Shown here: piece after piece, positions 22,853 to 32,484 of the stretch | How the letters are laid out: each line of letters starts with the position of its first letter | Position numbering within the stretch: position 1 is the stretch's first letter | Assembly: GCA_013151555.1 (NCBI GenBank) | Contig: JAADIA010000002.1 | Location: 1 to 36,405 of the forward strand | DNA length: 36,405 bases | Reading direction: 5' to 3' | From: Nitrospirota bacterium | GTDB taxonomy: Bacteria; NPL-UPA2; JAADIA01 | Position numbers and translations under genes: made by a program | The notes under the pieces: generated by a model | What the model saw: the letters and a program-made list of their open reading frames with translations, nothing else | Database searches by the model: none | Told to the model about the DNA's origin: nothing

Positions 22853-24298
22853 TTAAGGATGCTCTATCTTTAAAGGCGCGGCCGGTTTCCTGGGCACGAT
22901 AGCACAAAGGGTATAGTTGTTTCCCCGGGCATACTTGCTCATTACCCTCTTGATATCCGCAACGGTTACTTTATCTATTTCCTGAACATAAACCAGGGCA
23001 TCCTTTGCTTGAGCAATAGTTTCATATCGCCCCAGGGTAGCAGCCATGGCTGCATCCGTTTCATTGGAAAAAGCAAAATCGGCTTTGAGCATCATCTTTG
23101 CCCTTTTCAACTCCTTCTCCGAGATCGGCTCTTCCCGCATCTTCCCGACTTCCTCCAACACCTCAGTCTTCACCCGTTCAAAGTTCTTCGGAGAAAAGAC
23201 TGCCTGCACGGCAAATACCCCAGCTTCCTTTAAGGGCCAGATCCAGGCACTAACTGAAGTTACCAGTCCTTCTTTCTCCAGCAACCTCTGATAAAGCCGG
23301 GAGCTCCTTCCCCCTCCCAAAATAGTTGAGGCCACATCAAGAACATAAACTTCTTTCATATTGGCTCTGCCGTAATCAGGGAAACCGAGGAGCATATAAG
23401 TTTGCTTTACATCTTTCTCGAAAGTCTTTTCCCGAATCTTTTCTTGGGGGATGAAGGTAAAGTGGGCTAATCTCGACTTCACCTGAGGGTCCGGCTTAAA
23501 ATCACGGGTGGCTTCCTTAATCTGGGTTATAACCTCATCCGTATTTATATTTCCGACCACCACCACAGACATGTTGTTAGGCACATAAAAATTTCTTTTG
23601 TACTTAAGTAACTCCCGGCGGCCTATCCCGTCCAGAGTTTCTTGTGTCCCCAGCACCGGTTGAGCATAAGGGGTACCCTTGAATATCTCCGCCCGGAATT
23701 CGTTAGATAATTTATTCAAAGGGATATCCTCACTGCGGTCAATTTCTCTCTTGACAACCTCTCTTTCCTTATCTACCTCCACAGGGGGAAAAACGGATTT
23801 GGTCAGGGCATCAAACAATATATCGAAGGCAGTGGAAAAGTTTTCACTGGGGACAACTACATAATAGCTCGTGTATTCTACAGAGGTAAAAGCATTGTTA
23901 TAGCCGCCCAATCCCTTTATAATCCGGTCCATATCGCCAACTTTTCTTCTCTCCGTTCCTTTGAAAAACATGTGTTCATAAAAATGCGAGATTCCCATGA
24001 TTTTCGGGTTCTCGTTCACCGAACCGGTATTCACCCAGAAATAGACGGCCACAATAGGCGTGCTGTGAACTTCTTTAACAATTACAGTGAGTCCATTATC
24101 GAGAACCTTCTTGGTGAAAGGAGCCAGGGAAGAATACGACTGGTCCGGGTTCTCTATAAAAGAACGGAGCCCGGAACATCCTGAAAGCATAAAGAGGAAT
24201 ATAAAAAATAAAAAACCCCAACTGGAAGTTGAGGTTATTCTTCTAAAATAAGTCTTAATTTTATCGACCTTTTTCCGATGAGCCCGGTATTCCCTCAT
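22853..24298 (-). CDS. M16 zinc peptidase (insulinase/processing-peptidase family), lipoprotein-like
   Basis: The active-type partner has HFYEH at 105-109 (GISHFYEHMFFKGT), a downstream glutamate in EREVVKREI (about 178-185), GLGGYNNAFTSVEYT, and the C-domain motif GGGRSSRLYQRLLEKEGLVT. The N-terminus has a hydrophobic segment ending in LSGCSG (Cys41), which suggests a lipoprotein facing the periplasm. From ATG 24298 it is 481 residues; this start overlaps secG by 38 nt and has AAAGGA upstream. A start at 24361 is possible but runs deeper into secG. Likely role: degrading peptides outside the cytoplasm in concert with the importer. Confidence 0.92.
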   Translation of the reverse strand: MREYRAHRKKVDKIKTYFRRITSTSSWGFLFFIFLFMLSGCSGLRSFIENPDQSYSSLAPFTKKVLDNGLTVIVKEVHSTPIVAVYFWVNTGSVNENPKIMGISHFYEHMFFKGTERRKVGDMDRIIKGLGGYNNAFTSVEYTSYYVVVPSENFSTAFDILFDALTKSVFPPVEVDKEREVVKREIDRSEDIPLNKLSNEFRAEIFKGTPYAQPVLGTQETLDGIGRRELLKYKRNFYVPNNMSVVVVGNINTDEVITQIKEATRDFKPDPQVKSRLAHFTFIPQEKIREKTFEKDVKQTYMLLGFPDYGRANMKEVYVLDVASTILGGGRSSRLYQRLLEKEGLVTSVSAWIWPLKEAGVFAVQAVFSPKNFERVKTEVLEEVGKMREEPISEKELKRAKMMLKADFAFSNETDAAMAATLGRYETIAQAKDALVYVQEIDKVTVADIKRVMSKYARGNNYTLCAIVPRKPAAPLKIEHP

Positions 24299-24662
24299 TA
24301 CCAGATGTCCTTTCCCCCTGCTTCTTCTCCCCACTTTTTTCGCCGGGTAGCTTTGGCGCAACCTTCTTTATCAATATGGACTTCTCTGATTTTCCTTCCG
24401 TCCCCATCTTATCAACTATTGATCTTTTCGAGTGTCCCATGAAGATAGCCAAAGAGATAGAGGTAATCATAAAGATAATAGCTAAAACGGTAGTCATCCG
24501 AGTGAGAAAATTTCCTGTTTGTACTCCGAAGAGGCTTTGTCCCATTCCTCCTCCCATACCAAAGACATCGGCAAATCCTGTTCCCTTCCCGGACTGGATA
24601 AGAACAGCCCCGATGAGCAGCAAAGAGATAACCACATGAATAACGATGAGGATAGTAATCAA
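24261..24662 (-). CDS. secG: Preprotein translocase subunit SecG
   Basis: Accessory subunit of the SecYEG channel. It has two membrane helices (ILIVIHVVISLLLIGAVLIQ and TTVLAIIFMITSISLAIFMG) with the conserved linker SGKGTGFADVFGMGGG and LFG between them. The start is TTG at 24662 with AGGAGG eight bases upstream. A charged low-complexity tail (SGEKKQGERTSGNEG) extends beyond the second helix to 133 residues, longer than minimal SecG. The gene follows tpiA in the common gap-pgk-tpiA-secG order. Confidence 0.95.
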   Translation of the reverse strand: MITILIVIHVVISLLLIGAVLIQSGKGTGFADVFGMGGGMGQSLFGVQTGNFLTRMTTVLAIIFMITSISLAIFMGHSKRSIVDKMGTEGKSEKSILIKKVAPKLPGEKSGEKKQGERTSGNEGIPGSSEKGR

Positions 24663-24679
24663 TTTTTCAACCTCCTAAA

Positions 24680-24746
24680 AGACAAACGACAGACGACAGA
24701 AAACAGAAGACAGAAAAAAACTGACGTTGGACTTTAGTCTTCTGAC
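24680..24746. repeat. GACAGAA word repeat (tpiA-secG gap)
   Basis: Plus-strand words GACAAACGACAGACGACAG, AAAACAGAAGACAG lead to a short reverse-complement tail (AGTCTTCTGACTTCTTG). It resembles the array at the oppB-oppC junction. Confidence 0.65.
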
Positions 24747-24752
24747 TTCTTG

Positions 24753-25508
24753 TTACCCGGCTCCTTGAACAATTCCCACAAAAGAATCTGCTTGAAGACT
24801 GGCTCCTCCCACCAGGGCACCGTCAATATCCGTTTCGGACATCAAACCGGAGATGTTATCCGGTTTCACACTTCCTCCATAGAGTATCCTGACCCGGGAA
24901 GCAACTTCCTCACCGTAGAGCCCGGTTAAGAGCCGTCGAATATGACTATGGACTTCATTCGCCTCTTGAGGAGTAGCCGTTTTTCCCGTTCCTATAGCCC
25001 ATACCGGTTCATAGGCAACAACTATTTTTAAAATTTCTTCCTTCTTCAACCCGGTCAGGCCTTCTTTAATATGACTCTCTACCACAGAAAAAGTCCTGCC
25101 GGCTTCTTTTTCTTCCAACCTTTCTCCCACACAAACAAGAGGAGTTAAATCAAACTTGAGAGCTGCTTTTACTTTCCGGTTAACCGTCTCATTGGTCTCC
25201 CCGAAAAACTGCCTTCTCTCTGAATGCCCGATGATAACAGATTGACATCCGATTTCCTTTATCATCGGAGCAGAAATTTCTCCCGTATAAGCGCCTTCCT
25301 CCTCCCAGTATATATTCTGAGCTCCCAATCCGATATTGCTTCCTTTAACAACTTTGCAAGCTGCTTCCAAAGAAGTAAAAGGAGGACAGATAATTATATC
25401 GACCTTGTTTTCATTCTTCAGTTTATCCTTGAGAGCCCCGGCTAATTCTTCTGCCTGGGAAGCAGTCTTATTCATTTTCCAATTACCGGCAATTAAAGGT
25501 TTACGCAT
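24753..25508 (-). CDS. tpiA: Triosephosphate isomerase
   Basis: Interconverts dihydroxyacetone phosphate and glyceraldehyde 3-phosphate. The 251 residues hold AGNWKMNKT (Lys11), IIGHSERR (catalytic His), the catalytic Glu in VAYEPVWAIGTGKTATPQ and the phosphate loop ILYGGSVKPDNI with DGALVGGASL. The ATG has AGGAG seven bases upstream. A strong GC-rich hairpin stands about 20 nt before that site. Confidence 0.98.
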   Translation of the reverse strand: MRKPLIAGNWKMNKTASQAEELAGALKDKLKNENKVDIIICPPFTSLEAACKVVKGSNIGLGAQNIYWEEEGAYTGEISAPMIKEIGCQSVIIGHSERRQFFGETNETVNRKVKAALKFDLTPLVCVGERLEEKEAGRTFSVVESHIKEGLTGLKKEEILKIVVAYEPVWAIGTGKTATPQEANEVHSHIRRLLTGLYGEEVASRVRILYGGSVKPDNISGLMSETDIDGALVGGASLQADSFVGIVQGAG

Positions 25509-25530
25509 ATTTTATCTCCTAATAACTTAA

Positions 25531-25545
25531 GCCGCCTGCGGCGGC
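25531..25545. other. GC-rich hairpin just upstream of the tpiA ribosome site
   Basis: GCCGCC-TGC-GGCGGC is a perfect 6-bp stem with a 3-nt loop in an otherwise AT-rich gap. It has no T-run. It could mark an RNA processing or stability site between pgk and tpiA. Confidence 0.55.
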
Positions 25546-25660
25546 AATAGGCACAGAATTAAAAAAACAGAATTAATTGCTAAGTTGTAAATCAAACTTT
25601 TATTGCTTCTCAATCCTTAATTTTTAATACTTTGTGCCTTTGTTACTTTGTGCCTATCTT
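25546..25660. repeat. AGGCACA/TGTGCCT word repeat (pgk-tpiA gap)
   Basis: The left part has AATAGGCACAGAATTAAA (25546-25563). The right part has CTTTGTGCCTTTGTTACTTT and GTGCCTATC (25630-25658). ATAGGCAC (25547-25554) and GTGCCTAT (25650-25657) are exact inverted ends. The words match the oppF-oppD array. TCAATCCTTAATTTTTAATAC in the centre matches the TTAAGTAT and CCTTAAT families. Confidence 0.8.
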
Positions 25661-25668
25661 TTAAAATA

Positions 25669-26853
25669 TTACTTATCATTAAGGGCGGCAAGCCCGGGAA
25701 GCACCTTTCCTTCTAAAAATTCCAGGGAAGCGCCTCCTCCCGTAGAAATATGGGTAAAATTCTCGGAGAGACCCAGGTTAGCGATAGCTGCTACGGTATC
25801 TCCACCTCCAATGATGGTAGTCGCTTCCATCCCGGCAAGGAGCCTGGCAATAGTTTCCGTTCCCTTAGCAAAAGGAGCCATTTCAAAAACTCCTAAAGGT
25901 CCATTCCAAAGAACGGTTTTTGCTCCTCGAAGAACCCGGCTAAACTCTTCCCGGGTTTTTTCTCCGATATCCATGCCTTTCCAGCCGTCAGGAATTTCCT
26001 CGCCTTCGGTAACTTTTACAGCCGCTTCTTCGGAAAACCCGTCCGCAATAATATGGTCAAAAGGCAAAAGAAAGAGAGCCCCTTTTTCTTCCGCTCTCCT
26101 TAATAAATCTCCGGCCAGCTCCACCTTATCTTCTTCAACCAAGGAATCCCCCACATCTTTGCCCTTAGCTTTCAGGAAGGTGTAAGCCATTCCTCCCCCA
26201 ATGATAAAACTATCTACCTTATCCATAAGGTTCTCGATGACCCCGATCTTGTCCGAGACTTTTGCTCCTCCCAGAATAGTTATGAAAGGTTTCGCAGGAT
26301 TTTCCAAAGCTTTGCCCAGATATTCTATCTCTTTCTCCATCAACAACCCGGCTGCCGCAGGGAGAAGCCTGGCGACCCCTTCGGTAGAGGCATGCGCACG
26401 ATGAGCAGTGCCGAAAGCATCGTTAATAAAAACTTCTCCCAGCCCGGCTAACTCCTGAGCAAATTTTTCATCGTTCTTCTCCTCCTCCGGATGAAACCTG
26501 AGATTCTCTAAGAGAAGGACTTCTCCCACCTTTAAAGCTTCTACTTTCTCCTTGACATTGGTCCCGATACAATCATCAACCTTTTTAACTTCTTGCCCCA
26601 ACAGTTCGGAAAGCCTTCTCGCTACGGGAGTCAACCGCATCGATTCGACAACTTCCCCCTTGGGACGGCCAAGATGGCTCATAAGAACCAACCTGGCTCC
26701 TGCTTGTAAAGCATAATCGATAGTCGGCAAGGCTGCCCTTATCCGGGTATCATCAGTAATATTTCCGGCCCCATCAAGGGGTACATTGAAATCAACCCGC
26801 ATCAGAACCCGTTTTCCCTCAAGGTCCACATCCCTGATTGTCTTTTTCTTCAT
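25669..26853 (-). CDS. pgk: Phosphoglycerate kinase
   Basis: Transfers phosphate from 1,3-bisphosphoglycerate to ADP. The 394 residues include [35 protein letters not shown], the hinge region [14 protein letters not shown] and the C-terminal nucleotide site GGGDTVAAI. It closes with [16 protein letters not shown]. The start has GAGG eight bases upstream. It is flanked on both sides by word-repeat gaps but has intact ends. Confidence 0.98.
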   Translation of the reverse strand: MKKKTIRDVDLEGKRVLMRVDFNVPLDGAGNITDDTRIRAALPTIDYALQAGARLVLMSHLGRPKGEVVESMRLTPVARRLSELLGQEVKKVDDCIGTNVKEKVEALKVGEVLLLENLRFHPEEEKNDEKFAQELAGLGEVFINDAFGTAHRAHASTEGVARLLPAAAGLLMEKEIEYLGKALENPAKPFITILGGAKVSDKIGVIENLMDKVDSFIIGGGMAYTFLKAKGKDVGDSLVEEDKVELAGDLLRRAEEKGALFLLPFDHIIADGFSEEAAVKVTEGEEIPDGWKGMDIGEKTREEFSRVLRGAKTVLWNGPLGVFEMAPFAKGTETIARLLAGMEATTIIGGGDTVAAIANLGLSENFTHISTGGGASLEFLEGKVLPGLAALNDK

Positions 26854-26867
26854 AACTTAACCTCGTA

Positions 26868-27089
26868 TAACATTTCTTATAACCAAGCAAGTTAATGACC
26901 AATAACCAAATTACAATAACCAAATAATAAGCAATGACCGAATCACTAATAACCAAACAAGGTTTTAATCTTAATGACGAGAATTTTCTTCTCTTGGTTA
27001 TTATTTATTGGTGTTTGGAGCTTATTTGATGTTTGATACTTGATTATTGATTATTTATCCTCTTACCGCATTACTTTTACTGGTTCTGA
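26868..27089. repeat. AATAACCA/TTGGTTATT word repeat (gap-pgk junction)
   Basis: The left half 26877-26960 repeats ATAACCAAGC, CCAATAACCAAATTACAATA and ACTAATAACCAAAC. The right half 26992-27050 carries the inverse (TTGGTTATTATTTATTGG, TTGATTATTGATTATT). A further stretch (TACTGGTTCTGAGTTACCGG) meets the last gap codons. ACTAATAACCAA (26945-26956) recurs exactly at 31324-31335. Confidence 0.8.
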
Positions 27090-27090
27090 G

Positions 27091-28095
<1,005 letters not shown>

Positions 28096-28181
28096 TCAAC
28101 CTCCCCCTTTTTATGTTTTTGGCAACTTCAATCAGTCTCATTAAGGGCAACACTTCTGTGACACCCTATTTGACAGAGGCC

Positions 28182-28223
28182 ATTATATTTTGCAAGGATA
28201 ACATGTCCCTTTATCCTAGTCAA
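28182..28223 (-). promoter_or_regulatory. Overlapping promoters for the gap operon
   Basis: On the minus strand two arrangements overlap. TTGACT, 17 nt, TATCCT with an extended TG (28195-28223). GGGACA, 16 nt, TATAAT (28182-28209). Starts would fall roughly 80-95 nt before the gap ATG. Confidence 0.6.
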
Positions 28224-28372
28224 GAAATTTTTACCGTATCTGCTCTCTTCTCATCTTGTTCAACCCACTCTGAGACTTAAAGGGTTATCCTACATACTGT
28301 TAATTCTCCCCCAATCCCCAGGCTTTTCTCGAGTAAATTTCCGGGTTTGGCAATAACTCAAGGCCCTGCCGG

Positions 28373-29482
28373 TTAGATAACAAGAATATCCGGCCGCTCC
28401 CATTGCAGACCGTCATATTCGACCGTCAGCATTGGCCAATTCGGAGTATTAGAAATAATCTCTGTCTTATCTTGAAGAGCTATAATAGTATCCTCCGACT
28501 TGGTCCCGGTAATGGAAGGATTCCAGGCAAAAGCTTGCTGGAGTTGAACTGTCCGTTTCTCTTCGGGAATTGCTTTGTAATCACGACCGGCATAGCCGGT
28601 TGGACCTCCCTGATGATGCAACCTCCATTCTTCGGAAAAGCCATTATCAAGATAAGCCTGAACTCCTTTCGCAAAAATATCTCCTACGGCTCTCCCCGGA
28701 CGGGTATTAGCTATAAAAGCAGCATCCACTTTGACTACGGCTTGATGCTTTTCCCGCAAAGCTCCCGCTATCTTACCAAAATGAATAAATCGAGTCAGAG
28801 AAACAATCAAACCCCACTTCCGGCCACACACAACGACCATAGCATACTTATTAACTCTCTTATCCGTAGGAATGGGATGGCGAAATTTCTCTATGCGTTC
28901 ATCAGCAGCAACCAGAAGAACAATAGGAACAATCCCCTGCCCTAAAAGCTCTTCAGAAAGCCGTCCGGCAATCTCTTCTTCCTTATCTCCTCCTCTTATC
29001 CTTCCACAGACTTGCCCCAAAGCTTCGGAGGTTTTTATTCCTACCCAACGATATCTCTTCATCTCCTCTTCCGTAAGAGAATAACGCAGCTCGGCAATCT
29101 TATCACCAACAATTTTTGTTCCCGGAAAGCCATCGTCAGAAGCAACTTTCATTCCTGAGGTCAATTCCCTGATAATATCGGTCTTTCTCTCCTCCTCGTA
29201 CCAGGGATAATCTCTTACCTCAAAACCTTGACTCGCCAGTTCCTCCTCTTCTTTAAGACGAAGAGATTCGATATTATCAGCAATCAAATATTTCTTCTTA
29301 TCCCTGGTAATAAGGATGCTCCCCACTCCCGTCTCAGAAGCTATCACGACATGATTATCTCCTCCCGCTGTCAACCAGGCAAAGTTATTCTGTTTGCTCA
29401 AAAGAAGAGCTCCCAGTTCATTCTCCTGCAAAAATTTCCTTATCCTTACTTCTTTCTCTCTTATTTCTTCCTGTTTGCTCAC
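28373..29482 (-). CDS. M24-family (creatinase/Xaa-Pro aminopeptidase fold) homologue with lost metal ligands
   Basis: The 369-residue protein has the creatinase N-domain (FLQENELGALLLSKQNNFAW, KKYLIADNIESLRL) and a pita-bread C-domain. Two metal-binding aspartates expected in a D-A-G...D-I-T pattern are replaced in MVVVCGRKWG and LIVSLTRFIHFG by Cys and Ser. The histidine survives in RLHHQGGPTGYAGRDY. The glutamate of the usual EPG is Asn in AFAWNPSITGTKSEDT, while the later Glu is kept. It is therefore not an ordinary dimetal aminopeptidase. It may use metal-free chemistry as creatinase does, or bind rather than cleave substrates. It stands alone, with about 280 nt on its 3' side. Confidence 0.85.
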   Translation of the reverse strand: MSKQEEIREKEVRIRKFLQENELGALLLSKQNNFAWLTAGGDNHVVIASETGVGSILITRDKKKYLIADNIESLRLKEEEELASQGFEVRDYPWYEEERKTDIIRELTSGMKVASDDGFPGTKIVGDKIAELRYSLTEEEMKRYRWVGIKTSEALGQVCGRIRGGDKEEEIAGRLSEELLGQGIVPIVLLVAADERIEKFRHPIPTDKRVNKYAMVVVCGRKWGLIVSLTRFIHFGKIAGALREKHQAVVKVDAAFIANTRPGRAVGDIFAKGVQAYLDNGFSEEWRLHHQGGPTGYAGRDYKAIPEEKRTVQLQQAFAWNPSITGTKSEDTIIALQDKTEIISNTPNWPMLTVEYDGLQWERPDILVI

Positions 29483-29881
29483 GGTTATGCCCCCCTATTT
29501 TTACATCCTATCATACTTCTCTTTAATCATCAAACGTAAAAATACAGCCAACTCATTATAGATTTATTGTATATAAAGGACGGGGAAAATCACATCTTCA
29601 GCCTTGCTTCATGCTTCGGCAAATCTTGAGTTAGAGCCTCTTCTTAAATAGCCCTGGAAGGAATAAGGAAAGAAAGGAAGATTACCTTTGTTTGCGGATA
29701 ACTTCTCCGCGCTTCTTCCGAGAGGAATAGATACCCTTTTTCAGCCTGCCCCGGTATTGGGAGAGCATCAGGGTTTGTTGATTATCTAAATGTCACGGGC
29801 TGCAGAAGCCGCTCGGAGGGCACCCCGGAATTCAAGGGATATTCTTTAACAAGGCCGGAGCCCGCTTACCGATTCATGTTC
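29483..29881. other. 399-nt intergenic region, possible decayed DNA
   Basis: No intact gene is supported. A plus-strand frame at 29667-29789 ends PAPVLGEHQGLLII-stop, which recalls the C-terminus of CaiB-type CoA-transferases but lacks everything before it. GCGGATAACTTCTCCGC (about 29694-29710) forms a small hairpin. On the minus strand CCCGCT and AGCGGG pair across the end of the regulator gene. I could not match any part to 6S, SRP, tmRNA, RNase P or a known riboswitch. Confidence 0.4.
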
Positions 29882-30214
29882 TCAGCGGGAACCGTAAATA
29901 ATTTTAGCAATCTCTGCCACCTTCAGGATTTCCTTCCGGCTCTTCCCCTCGACATTCCGGTAAAGCTCCTTTAAGGCCTCCTCAGAGGTGGAAATGTCTT
30001 CCGGACGAAAATCGAAGAGGTCTCTAACTTCTACTTTCAAGGCAGAAGCAATCTTTTGCAGAGTAGGCAAGCGAGGAGTACGATGGCCTCGCTCTATCGT
30101 TCCAATACAAGCCTCGGAGAGATTAGCTCTTTCAGCCAACCGGGCCTGAGTAAGACTCTTAGTTTTCCGCAAATCTCTGATTCTTTTTCCTAATTGCTGG
30201 GATAAACGACTCAT
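29882..30214 (-). CDS. XRE-family helix-turn-helix regulator
   Basis: A 110-residue DNA-binding protein. The Cro/C1-type helix-turn-helix covers about residues 8-62: LGKRIRDLRKTKSLTQARLA, then NLSEACIGTIERGHRTPRLP and TLQKIASALKVEVRDLFDF. A short helical tail (ALKELYRNVEGKSRKEILKV) could mediate dimerisation. It follows accD by 112 nt in the same direction and precedes a gene-poor stretch. Its operator and targets cannot be identified; accD or its own promoter are the simplest guesses. Confidence 0.9.
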   Translation of the reverse strand: MSRLSQQLGKRIRDLRKTKSLTQARLAERANLSEACIGTIERGHRTPRLPTLQKIASALKVEVRDLFDFRPEDISTSEEALKELYRNVEGKSRKEILKVAEIAKIIYGSR

Positions 30215-30326
30215 AATAATTTTACTCTATCACCTGGGTTTACTAAATACCATATACATAACGTAAGTATCGGGGAATTTTTTATTGACGGCATAACCCC
30301 ACCATCCCCGCTACTAAAAACTTACC

Positions 30327-31205
30327 CTAATCTCCTTCGGATAAGCATGTTTCTAAAGAAGGTTTCTCAAGAAAAGAAATAATAGTCGCTAATCTCTCCT
30401 TTAGATCCTTTCTCGGGATGATCATATCAATAAGACCATGTTTTAACAAGAACTCTGCTCTCTGAAACCCATTTGGAAGCGATTCCCTAATCGTTTCCTT
30501 AATTACCCGGGGCCCAGCAAAACCAATCAAGGCTTTTGGCTCAGCAATAATAATATCCCCCAAAGATGCATAACTGGCAGCTACTCCTCCCATCGTAGGA
30601 TCAGTGAGTAAAGAAATAAAGAAGAGTCTCTCTTCAGCTAATTTAGCTATTGCCGCACAGGTCTTAGCCATCTGCATGAGAGAAAACATCCCTTCATACA
30701 TTCGGGCTCCTCCTCCCGAACCGGAGATGCTCAAGAAAGGTAACCTTTTCTCTATAGCCTGTTCAATAGCCCGGGTAATCTTCTCCCCGACTACCGAGCC
30801 CATGCTGCCCATAATAAAGTTAGCATCGGTAACAGCAACAATGAGATGATGCCCCTGCAAATAACCTTCTCCGGTAATAACAGCTTCAATTAATCCGGTT
30901 TTCTTTTGCTCTTCCCTCAATTTCTCTTCATAAGATATCACCCCTTGAAATTTGAGGGGATCGACCGAAGACATATTCCGGTCATATTCCTGAAAACTTC
31001 CTTCATCCAGGAGAAAAGAAATTCTTTCCCGGGCTCCAATACGGAAGTGGTAGTCACATTTAGGACAAACTTTTAGATTTTCTTCCAACTCCTTATTATA
31101 GATTATCTCCCCGCAATCCCGGCACCTTGTCCACAGACCGGAAGGCATCTCTTTCCGGGAAGGAGAACCGGCAACTGTATATTTTGGTTTCCTGAACCAG
31201 ACCAT
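30327..31205 (-). CDS. accD: Acetyl-CoA carboxylase carboxyltransferase subunit beta
   Basis: AccD works with AccA to move CO2 from biotin to acetyl-CoA, the first step of fatty-acid synthesis. The 292 residues have the N-terminal zinc ribbon (Cys28, Cys31, Cys47, Cys50 in RCRDCGEI and KVCPKCDYHF) and the crotonase-fold core (LIVAVTDANFIMGSMGSVVG, SISGSGGGARMYEG, DPTMGGVAASYASLGDIIIA, FAGPRVIKETIRE). It starts with the usual MVWFRKPKY. Only a weak AAAGG site precedes the ATG. accA, accB and accC are not adjacent; the next genes are a regulator and, upstream, a methyltransferase. Confidence 0.96.
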   Translation of the reverse strand: MVWFRKPKYTVAGSPSRKEMPSGLWTRCRDCGEIIYNKELEENLKVCPKCDYHFRIGARERISFLLDEGSFQEYDRNMSSVDPLKFQGVISYEEKLREEQKKTGLIEAVITGEGYLQGHHLIVAVTDANFIMGSMGSVVGEKITRAIEQAIEKRLPFLSISGSGGGARMYEGMFSLMQMAKTCAAIAKLAEERLFFISLLTDPTMGGVAASYASLGDIIIAEPKALIGFAGPRVIKETIRESLPNGFQRAEFLLKHGLIDMIIPRKDLKERLATIISFLEKPSLETCLSEGD

Positions 31206-31317
31206 AAAAAACCTTTGACCGCAGCGTAGTCTACCAACACCTTATGGCAGGAAGTCACAGAGACAAAACTCATCAGATCCTGATTTACATTGATGAATAC
31301 AATGGATAAACCAGTAA

Positions 31318-31350
31318 ACGGGAACTAATAACCAATCACTAATTAGAATC
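31318..31350. repeat. Short ACTAATAACCAA word array upstream of accD
   Basis: GGAACTAATAACCAATCACT and AATTAG share the exact 12-mer ACTAATAACCAA with the gap-pgk junction 4.4 kb away, and the words also occur there in AATCACTAATAACC order. Confidence 0.5.
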
Positions 31351-31401
31351 CGGGGAACTCCTTAGCCCCTTTTCTTGCTCATACCCATACTACATATTTT
31401 A

Positions 31402-32457
31402 TCATTCATTTATATCTTCGGTCATTTCTTCAGACAGTTTAACAGTCAACTCAATTACCCGGTCAGCAAGTTCTTCAGAAAGTGTTCCCAACCCACAGCT
31501 CGGGGTTATTAGAGAAGATTTTAAGAGAGATTTTTGGGAGATGCCTTTTTTTTCCAGCAAACTCATCCTCTCTTTTAAAGAAATCTTTATCTTATCTAAA
31601 TCTAACGAAAGCACCTCTTCAGAGCTGGGCACAACTCCCCACGCCAACATGCCGCCACGGTTTAAAAACGCCTTAATTTCCTCAGGATAAAGCGACAGAC
31701 TTTCCGAATAATTATAAGCGTCAAAACTTATAATATCTGCGTTAGTCTTTGCCAGAATCGACCAATCGGTATTGCCGCAACAATGAATGCCACAAATAAC
31801 ATCATATTCTTTAAGCGCATTGATGATTTCATTGAGCTTGTTTATAACGCTGCTTGCATCAATAACAATATAGGAAGAACCTATCGAAGTGAGGTATGGT
31901 TCATCTATAAAAATTATTATCCGGGAATCTTTTACCTTTTTTTTAAGTTCCGATACTTGCCATAGGACCTTCATTGTCAAAAGTTTTAAAGCTGCATCTG
32001 ACAACTCTGCATTATAAAAAATAGCCTTATTCTTCTCATCTGTAACTGACAACCCAAAACTTACCGGCCCAATAATATGGCCTTTCACAAAATTAATCTC
32101 CGGGTAATCAGATAAGTTCACCTCTTTCAAAAAATGTGCCAGGCCCTGGGCATAATCAGATGAAATGGCAAAATATTCCAAATCCTTATTGAGATAATGC
32201 TCGTAAAATTCAACCAATTGAGTCTCTAATTCCCCGGAAGTATTAACATATATTTTTCTTGCCTCCTCATCTACTACAACCCCGGGCAACTTTTCAGAAA
32301 ATTGCACATACATGTTTTCTTTAAAAGACCTCTTTGAGAGTTGCGGCCAGAAAGGGATATGTTTAAAATGTGACAAAATTTTGTCACAGGCAAACGGGAC
32401 ATCCTTATACGGAAGGCTGCCGATTCCTGTAGCCATAAAAGCTCTTTTTACTTGCAT
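31402..32457 (-). CDS. UROD/MetE-like methyltransferase (core-MetE type)
   Basis: The 351 residues resemble the catalytic half of cobalamin-independent methionine synthase and related methyltransferases. It begins ATGIGSLPYKDVPFACDKI. Zinc ligands are probably in GIHCCGNTDW, in the acidic IIIFIDEPYL and in SLITPSCGLGTLSEELADR. The N-terminal folate-binding half of full MetE is missing, as in small archaeal and anaerobe versions that take methyl groups from a corrinoid or folate protein. The start at 32457 has GGGGTGA six bases upstream. It lies 51 nt after thyX, giving a two-gene one-carbon unit. Base use here is more AT-rich than in the surrounding genes. The methyl donor and acceptor are unknown. 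Confidence 0.8.
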   Translation of the reverse strand: MQVKRAFMATGIGSLPYKDVPFACDKILSHFKHIPFWPQLSKRSFKENMYVQFSEKLPGVVVDEEARKIYVNTSGELETQLVEFYEHYLNKDLEYFAISSDYAQGLAHFLKEVNLSDYPEINFVKGHIIGPVSFGLSVTDEKNKAIFYNAELSDAALKLLTMKVLWQVSELKKKVKDSRIIIFIDEPYLTSIGSSYIVIDASSVINKLNEIINALKEYDVICGIHCCGNTDWSILAKTNADIISFDAYNYSESLSLYPEEIKAFLNRGGMLAWGVVPSSEEVLSLDLDKIKISLKERMSLLEKKGISQKSLLKSSLITPSCGLGTLSEELADRVIELTVKLSEEMTEDINE

Positions 32458-32484
32458 CTCAAATCACCCCGGTAAAAACACTTC

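Noticed and set aside
29483-29881. 6S, SRP, tmRNA or RNase P RNA
   Set aside because: None of their core conserved sequences could be found on either strand; only small hairpins are visible.
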